Source: Dehalococcoidia bacterium
Lineage (GTDB): Bacteria; Chloroflexota; Dehalococcoidia; Bin125
Assembly (NCBI GenBank): GCA_022828105.1
Contig: JAJEJC010000005.1
Coordinates: 310,001-374,000, forward strand
DNA length: 64,000 nt
Reading direction: 5' to 3'
Shown here: one piece after another, positions 33,067 through 41,338 of the stretch
Layout of the letters: every line of letters begins with the position of its first letter
Position numbering within the stretch: the first letter of the stretch is position 1
Notes under the pieces: model-generated
The model's database searches: none
The model's input: only the letters and a program-made list of their open reading frames with translations
Told to the model about the DNA's origin: nothing
Made by a program: the position numbers and the translations under genes

Positions 33067-34224
33067 TCAGCGCAGCGGGCGGAAGAAGTCGCGGATGTCG
33101 CCGACCAACAACTGCGGCTCCTCCATCGCGGCGAAGTGGCCGCCGCGGTCGTGGACCGACCATTGCTGCACGTTGTACTCGGCCTCGACCCAGTGTCTCG
33201 GCGGGCCGAAGATCTCCTTCGGGAACACCGAGAATCCGGCCGGCGTCTCGAGCCGGCCCGGCAGCGCGTTTGCCGCGTCGCGCTGTCGGCGTTCGTAGCA
33301 GTAACGCGTCGCCGAGTTCATGGTCCTCGTGAACCAGTAGATCGAGATGTTGGTCAGGATTTCGTCCTTGCTGAAGCGCGACTCGATGTCGCCGTCGCAG
33401 TCCGACCAGGAGCGCCACTTCTCGACGATCCAGGCGGCCAAGCCTGAGGGCGAGTCGGTCAGCCCATAGGACAGCGTCTGCGGCCGCGTGCCCTGGATCC
33501 ACTGATAGGCGGCTTCGTTGGCCTGCCAGTCGCGCATCCGAGCGATGATTGCGCGTTCCTCTTCGCTCCAGGCTTCGGGGGGATGATCGGCGGGCGGCTG
33601 GCTATTGGGCATGTTGATCTGCGCACCAATGCAGTGATCAGGGTCCTCATACGCGGTCAGCGCCGAGACCCGGGCGCCGATGTCGCCGCCCTGGGTTCCG
33701 TAGCGTTCGTAGCCCAGCGACTCCATCAGCGCGACCCACATCCGTGCGGCTCGCATGTGCCCGAAGCCGCCCGAGTCGGGAATCTCGGAGAATCCGTAAC
33801 CGGGCAGCGAAGGCGCGATGACCGTGAACGCGTCGGCGGGATCGCCGCCGTGAGCGGCGGGATCCGTCAGCGGACCGATGATCTTCGAGACCTCGGTGAA
33901 CGAACCGGGCCAGCCGTGGGTGAACAGCAGCGGCAGCGGATCGGGGCCCTTGCCCTGCTGCAGGACGAAGTGAACGGTGTAGTCCTCGACTCCGTCGGCC
34001 GAGACGCGGGTCGTGAACTGCGGCATCTGGTTGAGCCGCGCCTGCTGCGCCGGCCAATCGAATTCGTTGAGCCAGTACTCGCACAACTCGCGAATGTAGC
34101 CAAGATTGGACCCGTACTGCCAACCGGAGTCCTCGACCTCGGACGGCCAGCGGGTCTGCACAAGGCGGCGCTTGAGATCGCGGATCTCGGACTCGGGAAT
34201 GTCGATCGCAAACGGTTCAGGCAT
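33067..34224 (-). CDS. Epoxide hydrolase, copy 3
   Basis: 385-aa paralogue of copy 2, aligned end to end with no gaps evident in the motif regions: HGWPGSFTEVSKII, nucleophile segment QGGDIGARV (GGDI instead of GGDW), RYCYERR, GGHFAAMEEPQLL. The nucleophile Asp is kept but the next residue W is I, which may change activity. ATG 34224 was chosen because the homologous start PEPFAIDIPE follows directly; the frame is open upstream into non-homologous sequence. Confidence 0.93.
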   Translation of the reverse strand: MPEPFAIDIPESEIRDLKRRLVQTRWPSEVEDSGWQYGSNLGYIRELCEYWLNEFDWPAQQARLNQMPQFTTRVSADGVEDYTVHFVLQQGKGPDPLPLLFTHGWPGSFTEVSKIIGPLTDPAAHGGDPADAFTVIAPSLPGYGFSEIPDSGGFGHMRAARMWVALMESLGYERYGTQGGDIGARVSALTAYEDPDHCIGAQINMPNSQPPADHPPEAWSEEERAIIARMRDWQANEAAYQWIQGTRPQTLSYGLTDSPSGLAAWIVEKWRSWSDCDGDIESRFSKDEILTNISIYWFTRTMNSATRYCYERRQRDAANALPGRLETPAGFSVFPKEIFGPPRHWVEAEYNVQQWSVHDRGGHFAAMEEPQLLVGDIRDFFRPLR

Positions 34225-34386
34225 GCTCTGTTCCAATCTGCTCGGGGAATCTGTCGCAGACGCGGCTCTCGGGCAGTATCGCGGGAAGGAATCTCGTGGC
34301 GGGCATCGCTGGTGTCGCCCTCGGGGCGAAGAGAGAGTCGTCGGACCCAGGAGGTCCGGCATCGGTGACGAATGGAAGGGTGGGGC

Positions 34387-34947
34387 TCAGGCCTCGAACA
34401 GGGGCCGCACGGAGCAGGTGAAACCGGGCAGGACATCCTGGCCATCGAGTTCGCCGTCCTCGCGATGCTGGGCGACACCACGGTCGGCGTGATGCGATTC
34501 GACGGTTCGATCATCAGGGAAGGCGACCCAGACGAGTCGGACGCCTTGGCGCAGCCACATCTCGGCCTTGTCGTTGAGTTGGTCACGATTGTCGCGGGGC
34601 GACTTCACCTCGACGACCAGCTCTGGAATGACTTCGGCATAGCCTTGAATCCGCTGGTCCAACGGCAATCGCTGGGCGGAGAAGAAGGCTACATCCGGTG
34701 CGCGGACTGTGTCGGGGTCGCGCTCGATCTTGATCCCAGGATCGCCGACAACGACTCGGCCGAGACGCCTGCTCTCAACGAAGGGACCAAGTCTCGTCAC
34801 AAACTTGGCGGCGATCTGCGCGTGGTCGACTCCTGGCGGCATGGATTCGCAGAGTACCCCTCGGATCAGCTCGCCGTAGAACCCATCGCTGGACAATTGA
34901 AGCAGGTCCTCGGCGGTCAGCAGCCTTGGGGGGGTATCGGTGGTCAT
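34387..34947 (-). CDS. Uma2 (DUF820) family putative endonuclease, first copy
   Basis: 186-aa PD-(D/E)XK-like protein of the Uma2 family. It has an early LLQLSSDGFYGELIRGVL, RAPDVAFFSAQRLP near residue 82 and PELVVEVKSPRD near residue 108, with the characteristic E-V-K. Uma2 members are highly expanded in Chloroflexota and Cyanobacteria; their target is unknown. Minus strand, 163 nt after epoxide hydrolase copy 3's start. Another member lies at 36661. Confidence 0.85.
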   Translation of the reverse strand: MTTDTPPRLLTAEDLLQLSSDGFYGELIRGVLCESMPPGVDHAQIAAKFVTRLGPFVESRRLGRVVVGDPGIKIERDPDTVRAPDVAFFSAQRLPLDQRIQGYAEVIPELVVEVKSPRDNRDQLNDKAEMWLRQGVRLVWVAFPDDRTVESHHADRGVAQHREDGELDGQDVLPGFTCSVRPLFEA

Positions 34948-34996
34948 CGACGTCCACTCTCTCGATCGGAGTCAGCGTAGCCGAACGGCGACCCGG

Positions 34997-35239
34997 CTAG
35001 CTCTCGACGACGTCGCCGGCGACCGGGTCGATCCGCACGCCCTTGGCCTCGACCCAGCTGAGCGCGCGGTCGATCTCGTCGTGATCGCCGTCGAGCTCCA
35101 GCACGACCCATCCGAAATCGTGTTCAACGTCGGCCATGCGGATGTTCGTGACCACGTCGAACTCGTGCCCGACGAGGTAGATCACCGGTTCTTTGACGGC
35201 GTCGCCCTCGAAGGTGAATCGGACTCGTCGGGTCGCCAT
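34997..35239 (-). CDS. NIL-domain protein (ACT-like, 80 aa)
   Basis: 80-aa stand-alone NIL domain: TRRVRFTFEGDAVKEPVIYLVG, NIRMADVEHDFGWVVLELDG, and a final GVRIDP. NIL domains are ligand-binding ACT relatives named from methionine-transporter ATPases. ATG 35239, two nt after the thrC stop, in the same operon, so it may sense threonine or methionine for regulation of threonine synthase (inference). Confidence 0.85.
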   Translation of the reverse strand: MATRRVRFTFEGDAVKEPVIYLVGHEFDVVTNIRMADVEHDFGWVVLELDGDHDEIDRALSWVEAKGVRIDPVAGDVVES

Positions 35240-35241
35240 GG

Positions 35242-36492
35242 TTAGCCTCCCACGCCGACGGCTTGCGGCGCCTCGGCGAAGGCGTCTTCGAACGATTGCA
35301 GCGTACCTTCGACCGGGATTGGTTGCGTCACGTGCTCGACTACGGCGTCGGCCGTCTTCAGTCCGCCGCCGGTGATAAACGCGACGGTCGACTCGTCGGG
35401 GTCGAGCTGTTCCGTCTCAATCGCCTGCCGCAGGCCCGCGATCGTGACCCCGCCGGCGGTCTCGGCGAAGACGCCCTCGCACTCGGCCAACATGCGGATG
35501 CCCTCGACCACCTCGGGGTCGGTGACCGCCGTCGAGCCGCCGTCGGTGCGCTTCATCGTCTTCAGCGCGTAGTAGCCGTCGGCGGGATTGCCGATCGCCA
35601 GCGACTTGGCGATCGTGTCGGGCTTGACCGGGCGGATGTTGGTCGTGTCGTTGCGCCAGGCCGTCGTAATCGGCGAGCAACCCTCGGCCTGCGCGCCGAT
35701 CATGCGGATCGGCGTCTCGTCGATCAGGCCGTAGCGCTGGAACTCCTGAAAGCCCTTGTGGATCTTGGTGAACAGCGAACCGGAAGCCATCGGCGCGACC
35801 ACCTGCCGCGGCGCGCGCCAGCCAAGCTGCTCCGCGACCTCGTAGGCCAGCGTCCGTGATCCCTCGGCGTAGTAGGGCCGCACATTGATGTTGACGAAGG
35901 CCCACTGCCGATTGTCGGCCAACTCCGAGCAGAGCCGGTTGACGTCGTCGTAGGAGCCATTGACCGAGACGATGGTCGGGTTGTAGATCGCCGAACCGAG
36001 CACCTTGCCCGCCTCGAGGTCGTGAGGGATGAAGACGATCGCCTCCATACCGGCTCGCGCCGCATGAGCCGAAACCGAGTTGGCCAGATTGCCGGTCGAG
36101 GCGCAGGCGAGCGTCTTGAAACCCATCTGGCGCGCCCGCGAGGCGGCCACCGCAACCACGCGGTCCTTGAACGACCAGGACGGATTGCAGGTGTCGTTCT
36201 TGATCCACAACTCGCGCATGCCCAGCCGCTCGGCGAGCCGGTCGGCCTTGATCAGCGGCGTCCAGCCGACATTGAGGTCGACAATGAAGTCCTCGTCGGC
36301 CGGCAGCAGATCGATGTAGCGCCAGATCGAGCGCGGGCCGGATTCGATTCGCTCGCGGGAGATTTTGGACTGAATGCCGTCGTGGTCGTAGGCGACTTCG
36401 AGCGGTCCAAAGCAGAAATCGCAGACGTGCAGCGGTTCGAGCGGAAACTCGCGACCGCACTCACGACAGGCGAGGCAGGTGGCATAGGTCAT
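35242..36492 (-). CDS. thrC: Threonine synthase
   Basis: 416-aa PLP enzyme converting O-phosphohomoserine to threonine. An N-terminal zinc-ribbon (CRECGREFPLEPLHVCDFCFGP, residues about 9-30) precedes VGWTPLIKADRLAERLG, NPSWSFKDR with PLP Lys near residue 107, CASTGNLANSVSAHAARAG and GASL-type end TGGGLKTADAV. Start ATG 36492 as the zinc motif follows. It ends 2 nt before the NIL gene. Upstream of it there is a short methionine-rich reading frame with two hairpins. Confidence 0.94.
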   Translation of the reverse strand: MTYATCLACRECGREFPLEPLHVCDFCFGPLEVAYDHDGIQSKISRERIESGPRSIWRYIDLLPADEDFIVDLNVGWTPLIKADRLAERLGMRELWIKNDTCNPSWSFKDRVVAVAASRARQMGFKTLACASTGNLANSVSAHAARAGMEAIVFIPHDLEAGKVLGSAIYNPTIVSVNGSYDDVNRLCSELADNRQWAFVNINVRPYYAEGSRTLAYEVAEQLGWRAPRQVVAPMASGSLFTKIHKGFQEFQRYGLIDETPIRMIGAQAEGCSPITTAWRNDTTNIRPVKPDTIAKSLAIGNPADGYYALKTMKRTDGGSTAVTDPEVVEGIRMLAECEGVFAETAGGVTIAGLRQAIETEQLDPDESTVAFITGGGLKTADAVVEHVTQPIPVEGTLQSFEDAFAEAPQAVGVGG

Positions 36493-36547
36493 TGGGTCAG
36501 GGGCTTTCGCTGAGCGCAGGGAGTGTCGGACCGGCCCGTACCCCTCA

Positions 36548-36632
36548 GGCGCACACGCGCCTAACGGGGCAGGGCCCCGGGCATCGCCATGCGGCCCAGC
36601 ATCGTCGCGTCCATGGTCACACGCGTCTTCAT
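36548..36632 (-). promoter_or_regulatory. Possible leader peptide and paired hairpins ahead of thrC
   Basis: A 23-codon frame (ATG 36632, TAG 36561-36563) reads MKTRVTMDATMLGRMAMPG plus four residues; five Met and three Thr in 23 codons. Two GC hairpins, 36566-36578 (GGGGC/GCCCC) and 36548-36561 (GGCGC/GCGCC), flank its stop, 56 nt before thrC. This looks like a transcription-attenuation layout. No ribosome site better than CGGGTG is seen, so this is weak. Confidence 0.3.
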
Positions 36633-36660
36633 CACCCGCAGCGTACAACAGCGAGGCAGA

Positions 36661-37296
36661 TCATTCCCAGACCCGCGACATATCGATGACCAGACCGCTA
36701 CACACATCCTCGCCGGACAGCTCTGCGGGATCGTTGAGTGCTTCGACATCGCCGTTCTCGCGATAGATCCAGACTTTTCGCGCGAACGGATCGATCAGCC
36801 ATCCCAGCCGCACGCCGCCAGCGATCCATTCGACCATCTTCTCCTGCTGTCGCTGAATCGATTGGCGCGGCGATCGCACCTCAATGGCTAGGTCTGGAGT
36901 GATTTCGAATGCTTCGCTCCAAGGACGAGGCACATCCGGCATCCGTGCGGGAGAGACCCACGAACAATCGGGTTTCTTGCGGAAGCCGGTCGGCAGGTCG
37001 TAAGCAGTCGCACTTTCCAGAGACATCCCTCCTCCACCCGCTTCGATCCAGTTCCAGATCTGGTGCGTGATCACAGAGGAGATGTACGAGCCTTCGGTTG
37101 AGACCATGGCGATTCGCAACTCGCTGTCCGGCGTTAGCTCGATCCGAACGTGTCGATTTTCTTCGCGCAGCCACTCCCACCACTGCTCGGTGATCTCAAA
37201 ACCCTCGGGCAACGGAACGAATAGCTGTCCTTCGACCTCTTCAGGAATCGAGGGCGACCAGCCGTAGACGGCCGTCGCTTCACGTACTTCGGTCAT
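36661..37296 (-). CDS. Uma2 (DUF820) family putative endonuclease, second copy
   Basis: 211-aa Uma2-family protein. Longer N-terminal part than the first copy (VPLPEGFEITEQWW), then PDCSWVSPARMP, and PDLAIEVRSPRQS near residue 143 with the E-V-R/K signature (K replaced by R at the conserved third acidic-basic position). It starts ATG 37296. The replaced Lys could weaken catalysis. It lies between the thrC leader and the molybdopterin gene. Confidence 0.82.
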   Translation of the reverse strand: MTEVREATAVYGWSPSIPEEVEGQLFVPLPEGFEITEQWWEWLREENRHVRIELTPDSELRIAMVSTEGSYISSVITHQIWNWIEAGGGGMSLESATAYDLPTGFRKKPDCSWVSPARMPDVPRPWSEAFEITPDLAIEVRSPRQSIQRQQEKMVEWIAGGVRLGWLIDPFARKVWIYRENGDVEALNDPAELSGEDVCSGLVIDMSRVWE

Positions 37297-37313
37297 GGCG
37301 CCTCCGCCCAGTC

Positions 37314-37958
37314 TCAGCCGTAGCGCTCTTCCCGCCAGGGGTCTCCGTGCATGTGGTAGCCGTACATCTCCCAGAAGCCCGGGGCGTCTCGATTCATGAA
37401 CTCCAGGCCGCCGACCCACTTCGCCGACTTCCAGAAGTACAACGAAGGAATCACGCCGCGCACCGGACCGCCGTGCATGGCATCCAGCGGCTTGCCGTCG
37501 TGGGCGATGGCCAGCATGGCGTGGTCGTCGGCACGGAGATCGGCCATCGGCACATTGGCTGTGTACCCGCCGTAGCAGTGGAACATCATGTGCGTCGCTG
37601 AGTCCTTCACGCCCAGCATCTCGAACAGTGTCGAAAGCAGCACGCCCTGCCACGTGTTGTCGTAGCGCGACCAGTGGGTGACGCAATGGATGTCGTTGTG
37701 CTTCTCCGAGACGCCGATCTCCAGGAATTGTTCGTAGGAGAGAATCCGCTCCTGCTCCACCTCGCCCCAGACCTGGAGATTCCAGTCCTTCGTCTCAACC
37801 CGCGGCGTTCCGCCGTAGGTCAAGACCGGCCATTCGCGAATCAGCCGCTGGCCCGGCGGCAGCCGGTCGTGTCCGGTCTCTTTGCGCCGACGCTGCAATT
37901 CGGAAAACGGCGCCCCGGTCAGAATCTCGCTCACAAGCCTGCTCCCCTGAAGCGCCAT
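37314..37958 (-). CDS. Molybdopterin-dependent oxidoreductase, sulfite oxidase fold
   Basis: 214-aa single-domain protein of the oxidoreductase molybdopterin-binding family (YedY/MsrP, sulfite oxidase). Molybdenum-ligand Cys lies in DIHCVTHWSRYDNTWQG near residue 91, and HGGPVRGVIPSLYFWKSAKW is a characteristic segment near residue 162. No Tat or Sec signal is seen, so it would act in the cytoplasm, unlike MsrP. The substrate is unknown. Confidence 0.87.
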   Translation of the reverse strand: MALQGSRLVSEILTGAPFSELQRRRKETGHDRLPPGQRLIREWPVLTYGGTPRVETKDWNLQVWGEVEQERILSYEQFLEIGVSEKHNDIHCVTHWSRYDNTWQGVLLSTLFEMLGVKDSATHMMFHCYGGYTANVPMADLRADDHAMLAIAHDGKPLDAMHGGPVRGVIPSLYFWKSAKWVGGLEFMNRDAPGFWEMYGYHMHGDPWREERYG

Positions 37959-38020
37959 CCTGCAGCGCGCAACCCGTCCAGATTATCCGAATCCCGAGTT
38001 CCCGCGTGTAATCTCGATGT

Positions 38021-38605
38021 ATGGGCGATTCGCTTCCCGATCCTCAGGGATCTTCTTTCCCCTCTCCCCCCGCTGTGCGGGGGGAGGTGCCGCAGGCAGA
38101 GGGGGGCGAGCGCCCGGCGTCGACGTCACCCGTTCGTCGTCGCTCCCACCGACGCTTCATTGCACTGGCCGCCGCAATCGTCCTCTTCGACCAGATCACC
38201 AAGGTCATCCTGCGCGAGACACTGGCCCTCGGCGACCGCGAGTGGCTGGCCGAGTTCTTCGCCTTCTCGCACATCGCCAACGACGGCGGGGCGTTCGGCT
38301 TCTTCGGCGGCCAGAACACGGTGCTCGCCGTCTCGGCCGTCGTCGCCATCGCCGTGGTCGCGATCTACTACTTCTTCCCGCCCATGGACCACTGGCTGGT
38401 TCGCAGCGGGCTGGCGCTGATCCTCGGCGGCGCGGTCGGCAATCTGCTCGACCGCCTCTACCAGGGCCACGTGACCGATTTCATCGATTTCATCCACTTC
38501 CCGGCCTTCAATGTCGCCGACGCCGCGATCAACGTCGGCGTCGCCGCCATCGTGATCGCCCTGTTGTTCGGCGACCTGTTCAAGCGCAATCCCCGATCTC
38601 CATGA
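38021..38605 (+). CDS. lspA: Lipoprotein signal peptidase II with repeat-derived N-terminus
   Basis: 194-aa aspartyl peptidase cleaving lipoprotein signal peptides. Core from about residue 43: RRFIALAAAIVLFDQITK, AFSHIANDGGAFGF, GNLLDRLYQGHVTDFIDF and FNVADAAINVG with the two catalytic Asp. The first 35-40 residues are encoded by a copy of the dispersed palindromic repeat and read as PPAVRGEVPQAEGGERP, absent in normal LspA. ATG 38021 could serve a near-leaderless mRNA (TGTAAT at 38007). A GTG inside the repeat (V23) is an alternative start. It overlaps rluD by 4 nt. Confidence 0.92.
   Translation: MGDSLPDPQGSSFPSPPAVRGEVPQAEGGERPASTSPVRRRSHRRFIALAAAIVLFDQITKVILRETLALGDREWLAEFFAFSHIANDGGAFGFFGGQNTVLAVSAVVAIAVVAIYYFFPPMDHWLVRSGLALILGGAVGNLLDRLYQGHVTDFIDFIHFPAFNVADAAINVGVAAIVIALLFGDLFKRNPRSP
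38059..38106. repeat. Palindromic repeat inside the 5' end of lspA (inverted orientation)
   Basis: The reverse strand reads GCCCCCCTCTGCCTGCGGCA then CCTCCCCCCGC-ACA-GCGGGGGGAGAGGGGA, the same element as 20402 and 31773. It stays in frame with lspA and so adds residues to the N-terminus. Confidence 0.85.
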
Positions 38606-39648
38606 CCGACCACGCGACGCCGGCAATGGAACTGATGGCCGACCGCAACGGCGAACGGCTCGATCAGTTCCTCGCCCGACGGCTCGACGGCGCGTCGCGT
38701 AATCAGGCCCGCCGCCTGATCGACGACGGACTCACGCGCGTCGACGGCAGGTTGGAGCGTCCTGCATTCAAACTCAGCTTTGGCGAGCTCGTCACGGTCC
38801 ACTCTCGGCAAACGGGACCGATCGAAGACCCGGTTGACATTACGCTCCATGTGGTCCACGAGGACGACCATCTCGCTGTCATCGACAAGCCGGCGCAGCT
38901 CACCGTGCATCCTGCTCCCGGAGAGACGCAACCCACGCTGATTGCCGCGATCCTTAAGCGTTGGCCGGAGATCGCCTCGATTGCCGAAGACGATCCCGAG
39001 GCGGATCCGCTCCGACCGGGACTGGTCCACCGTCTCGATCGCGACACCACCGGCCTGTTGATGATCGCCAAGACCGCCGACGCGCTCCGCTCGCTCCGGG
39101 ATCAGCTTCGCGAGCGCCGCGTCGACAAGCGCTATGTCGCCGTGGTCGTCGGCGCGCCCGATCCGCCGGTCGGACTGATTGACGCGCCGATCGGACGGGA
39201 TCCGGGCGATCCGCGGCGCATGACCATTCTCGACCGCGGCCGGCCCTCGCAGACCGGCTACGAGACCGTCGAGCGCTTCGCCGATGCGTCGCTCCTGCAG
39301 TGTCAACTGATCACCGGCCGCACTCACCAGATTCGGGTGCATCTCTCCGCGATTGGCCATCCGATCGCCGGCGACGCGATGTACGGCTTGGCGACACCGC
39401 TGATCGATCGGCAGGCGCTGCACGCGCGCAAGTTGACGTTCGAGCACCCCGCAACCGACGAAACGCTCACGCTGATCGCGGAGCCGCCTGCGGACGTTCG
39501 CCGCCTGCTCAGCCAACTCCGCGAGGGCGAGTTGCTGCTTGGCGACCAGCCCGTCCCCCGGTCTCGCAACGAACCTGCTGATAGCGTGAAACGGCAGGCG
39601 CGTTCGACCCGTCGTCAGCGGCGCCGACGCGGCCAACGAATCCGCTAG
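38602..39648 (+). CDS. rluD: 23S rRNA pseudouridine synthase, RluD/RluC type
   Basis: 348-aa enzyme isomerising uridines in 23S rRNA. N-terminal S4 domain (NGERLDQFLARRL, residues about 13-70), catalytic segment GLVHRLDRDTTGLLMIAKT near residue 136 with the Asp, and ITGRTHQIRVHLSAIGHPIAGD near residue 234. A strongly basic C-terminal tail (RSTRRQRRRRGQRIR) is extra. ATG 38602 overlaps the lspA TGA. The lspA-rluD pair is a common bacterial arrangement. Confidence 0.95.
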   Translation: MTDHATPAMELMADRNGERLDQFLARRLDGASRNQARRLIDDGLTRVDGRLERPAFKLSFGELVTVHSRQTGPIEDPVDITLHVVHEDDHLAVIDKPAQLTVHPAPGETQPTLIAAILKRWPEIASIAEDDPEADPLRPGLVHRLDRDTTGLLMIAKTADALRSLRDQLRERRVDKRYVAVVVGAPDPPVGLIDAPIGRDPGDPRRMTILDRGRPSQTGYETVERFADASLLQCQLITGRTHQIRVHLSAIGHPIAGDAMYGLATPLIDRQALHARKLTFEHPATDETLTLIAEPPADVRRLLSQLREGELLLGDQPVPRSRNEPADSVKRQARSTRRQRRRRGQRIR

Positions 39649-39673
39649 CGCACTTCTCACGGAGAACCCGCCC

Positions 39674-41134
39674 ATGAGTGTCCGCGTCCGCTACGGACCT
39701 TCCCCCACCGGCGAGCCGCATGTCGGCAATATCCGCACCGCCCTCTTCGACTGGCTGCTCGCCCGGCGTTTCGGCGGCCAGTTCATCGTGCGCATCGAGG
39801 ACACCGACCAATCCCGCGCCGTCGAGGGAACCGAGCAACTGATCCTCGACGCCCTGACCTGGCTGGGTCTGGATTGGGACGAGGGCCCCGACGTCGGCGG
39901 ACCGTTCGGCCCGTACCGCCAATCCGAGCGTCTGCCGTTGTATGTCGAGGCGGCCGACCGCTTGATCGCCGAGGGCAAGGCCTACCGCTGCGTCTGTTCG
40001 TCGGAGCGTCTCGACGCACTGCGCAAGTCGCAGCAGCAGGCCAAGCAGCCGCCCGGCTACGACCGCCGCTGTCGGGAACTCGGGCTGCCCGGCGACGAGC
40101 CGCACGTCGTTCGGCTGGCGATGCCGCTCGACGGCGACACCGTTGTCAACGACTACCTGCGCGGCGACGTCTTCTTTCAGAACGCGCTGCTCGACGATCA
40201 CGTCCTGCTCAAGCGCGACGGGTTCCCCACCTACCATCTCGCCTCGGTCGTCGACGACCATCACATGCAGATCACGCACGTGATCCGCGGCGACGAGTGG
40301 CTCTCGTCCGCGCCGCGCCACGTGCAGACCTACGCCGTGCTCGGCTGGGACGAGCCGATCTGGGTCCACCTGCCGATCATCCGCGGTCCCGACAAGGGCA
40401 AGCTGTCCAAGCGCCACGGCGCGACCTCGGTCCGCGAGTACGCCGACAAGGGATTCTTGCCCGAGGCACTGCTCAACTTCCTCGCTCTGCTCGGCTGGTC
40501 CAGGGACGAGACCACGACGATCATGTCGCGCGACGAGATCGTCGAGTCGTTCGACCTCGACGGACTCGGGCTTGCCTCGGCCATGTTCGACATCGAGCGG
40601 CTGAGCGAGATGAACGCGCGCTACATCCGCGATCTCGACCCGGCCGACTTCCTCGCTCGCGGCAAGCCGCACCTGGAGCTTCGCCTGGGACACTCAGTCG
40701 AGAACGATGCCCTGGATCGCCTCCTGACCATCGCGCCGGCGATCCAGGAGCGGGTCAAGCTGATGCCCGAGTTCGCCGACTACACCGACTTCTTCTTCAA
40801 CGACGGCCCGCTCGACTACGCCAACGACGCGCTGATGGGCAAGGCCTACAAGAACAAGCCCTGGATGGCGCTCGAATCCGTCGAGGCCTCGCTCCAGACG
40901 CTGCGCTCGGTTGCGGAATCCGGCTGGACCGCCGAGGCGCTGGAGGCGGCCTTGCGCGACCTGGCGACCGAGCGGGGGGAGAAGCCCGGCGCCCTGTTCA
41001 CGCCGATCCGCGTCGCGGCGACCGGCAAGCGGATTGCGCCGCCGCTCTTTGACACGCTGGAAACACTGGGGCAGGCCAGGACCCTGGAACGGCTCAATGC
41101 GGCCGCCGAGCGGCTGGCCCGACCCGACGACTGA
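39674..41134 (+). CDS. gltX: Glutamyl-tRNA synthetase
   Basis: 486-aa class I synthetase. It shows RYGPSPTGEPHVGNIRTALFDWL with the HIGH-like H-V-G-N (residues about 13-16), EDTDQSR, and the KMSKS equivalent KLSKRHG near residue 245. GGAG 8 nt before ATG. Its 3' end is followed by tRNA-Gln and tRNA-Glu, both potential substrates if the enzyme is non-discriminating. No glutaminyl-tRNA synthetase is seen. Confidence 0.96.
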   Translation: MSVRVRYGPSPTGEPHVGNIRTALFDWLLARRFGGQFIVRIEDTDQSRAVEGTEQLILDALTWLGLDWDEGPDVGGPFGPYRQSERLPLYVEAADRLIAEGKAYRCVCSSERLDALRKSQQQAKQPPGYDRRCRELGLPGDEPHVVRLAMPLDGDTVVNDYLRGDVFFQNALLDDHVLLKRDGFPTYHLASVVDDHHMQITHVIRGDEWLSSAPRHVQTYAVLGWDEPIWVHLPIIRGPDKGKLSKRHGATSVREYADKGFLPEALLNFLALLGWSRDETTTIMSRDEIVESFDLDGLGLASAMFDIERLSEMNARYIRDLDPADFLARGKPHLELRLGHSVENDALDRLLTIAPAIQERVKLMPEFADYTDFFFNDGPLDYANDALMGKAYKNKPWMALESVEASLQTLRSVAESGWTAEALEAALRDLATERGEKPGALFTPIRVAATGKRIAPPLFDTLETLGQARTLERLNAAAERLARPDD

Positions 41135-41154
41135 GGTGATAAGCTGACCCGCGT

Positions 41155-41228
41155 TGGGGATTGGTCTAGTGGTAGGACGACTGACTCTGGATCAGTTAGC
41201 GGGGGTTCGAATCCTCCATCCCCAGCCA
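41155..41228 (+). tRNA. tRNA-Gln (anticodon CTG)
   Basis: Cloverleaf: acceptor TGGGGAT/ATCCCCA, D arm GTCT-AGTGGTA-GGAC, anticodon arm ACTGA-CTCTGGA-TCAGT, T arm with GTTCGAAT, CCA encoded. Starts 21 nt after the gltX stop. Confidence 0.96.
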
Positions 41229-41261
41229 ACATCGAGGCCAGGTCAGGTCGTCAAATCCAGT

Positions 41262-41338
41262 GGGGCATTCGTCTAGCGGCCAAGGACACCGCCCTCTCAA
41301 GGCGGAGATCAGGGGTTCGAATCCCCTATGCCCTACCA
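41262..41338 (+). tRNA. tRNA-Glu (anticodon CTC)
   Basis: Cloverleaf: acceptor GGGGCAT/ATGCCCT (one G-U), anticodon stem CCGCC/GGCGG with loop CTCTCAA, T arm GGGG-TTCGAAT-CCCC, CCA encoded. The last 13 nt are shared with the 3' end of the convergent serine recombinase gene, so the tRNA is the integration site. Confidence 0.96.

Noticed and set aside
34300-34386. Possible further copy of the palindromic repeat near the Uma2 gene
   Set aside because: Only the short GGGGCGAAGAGAGAG piece resembles the element; no C6/G6 hairpin, so not counted.
38017-38601. Plus-strand frame starting at 38017 that leads into rluD
   Set aside because: The first part is in another frame from lspA and reads arginine-rich shadow sequence; the rluD product starts at ATG 38602.
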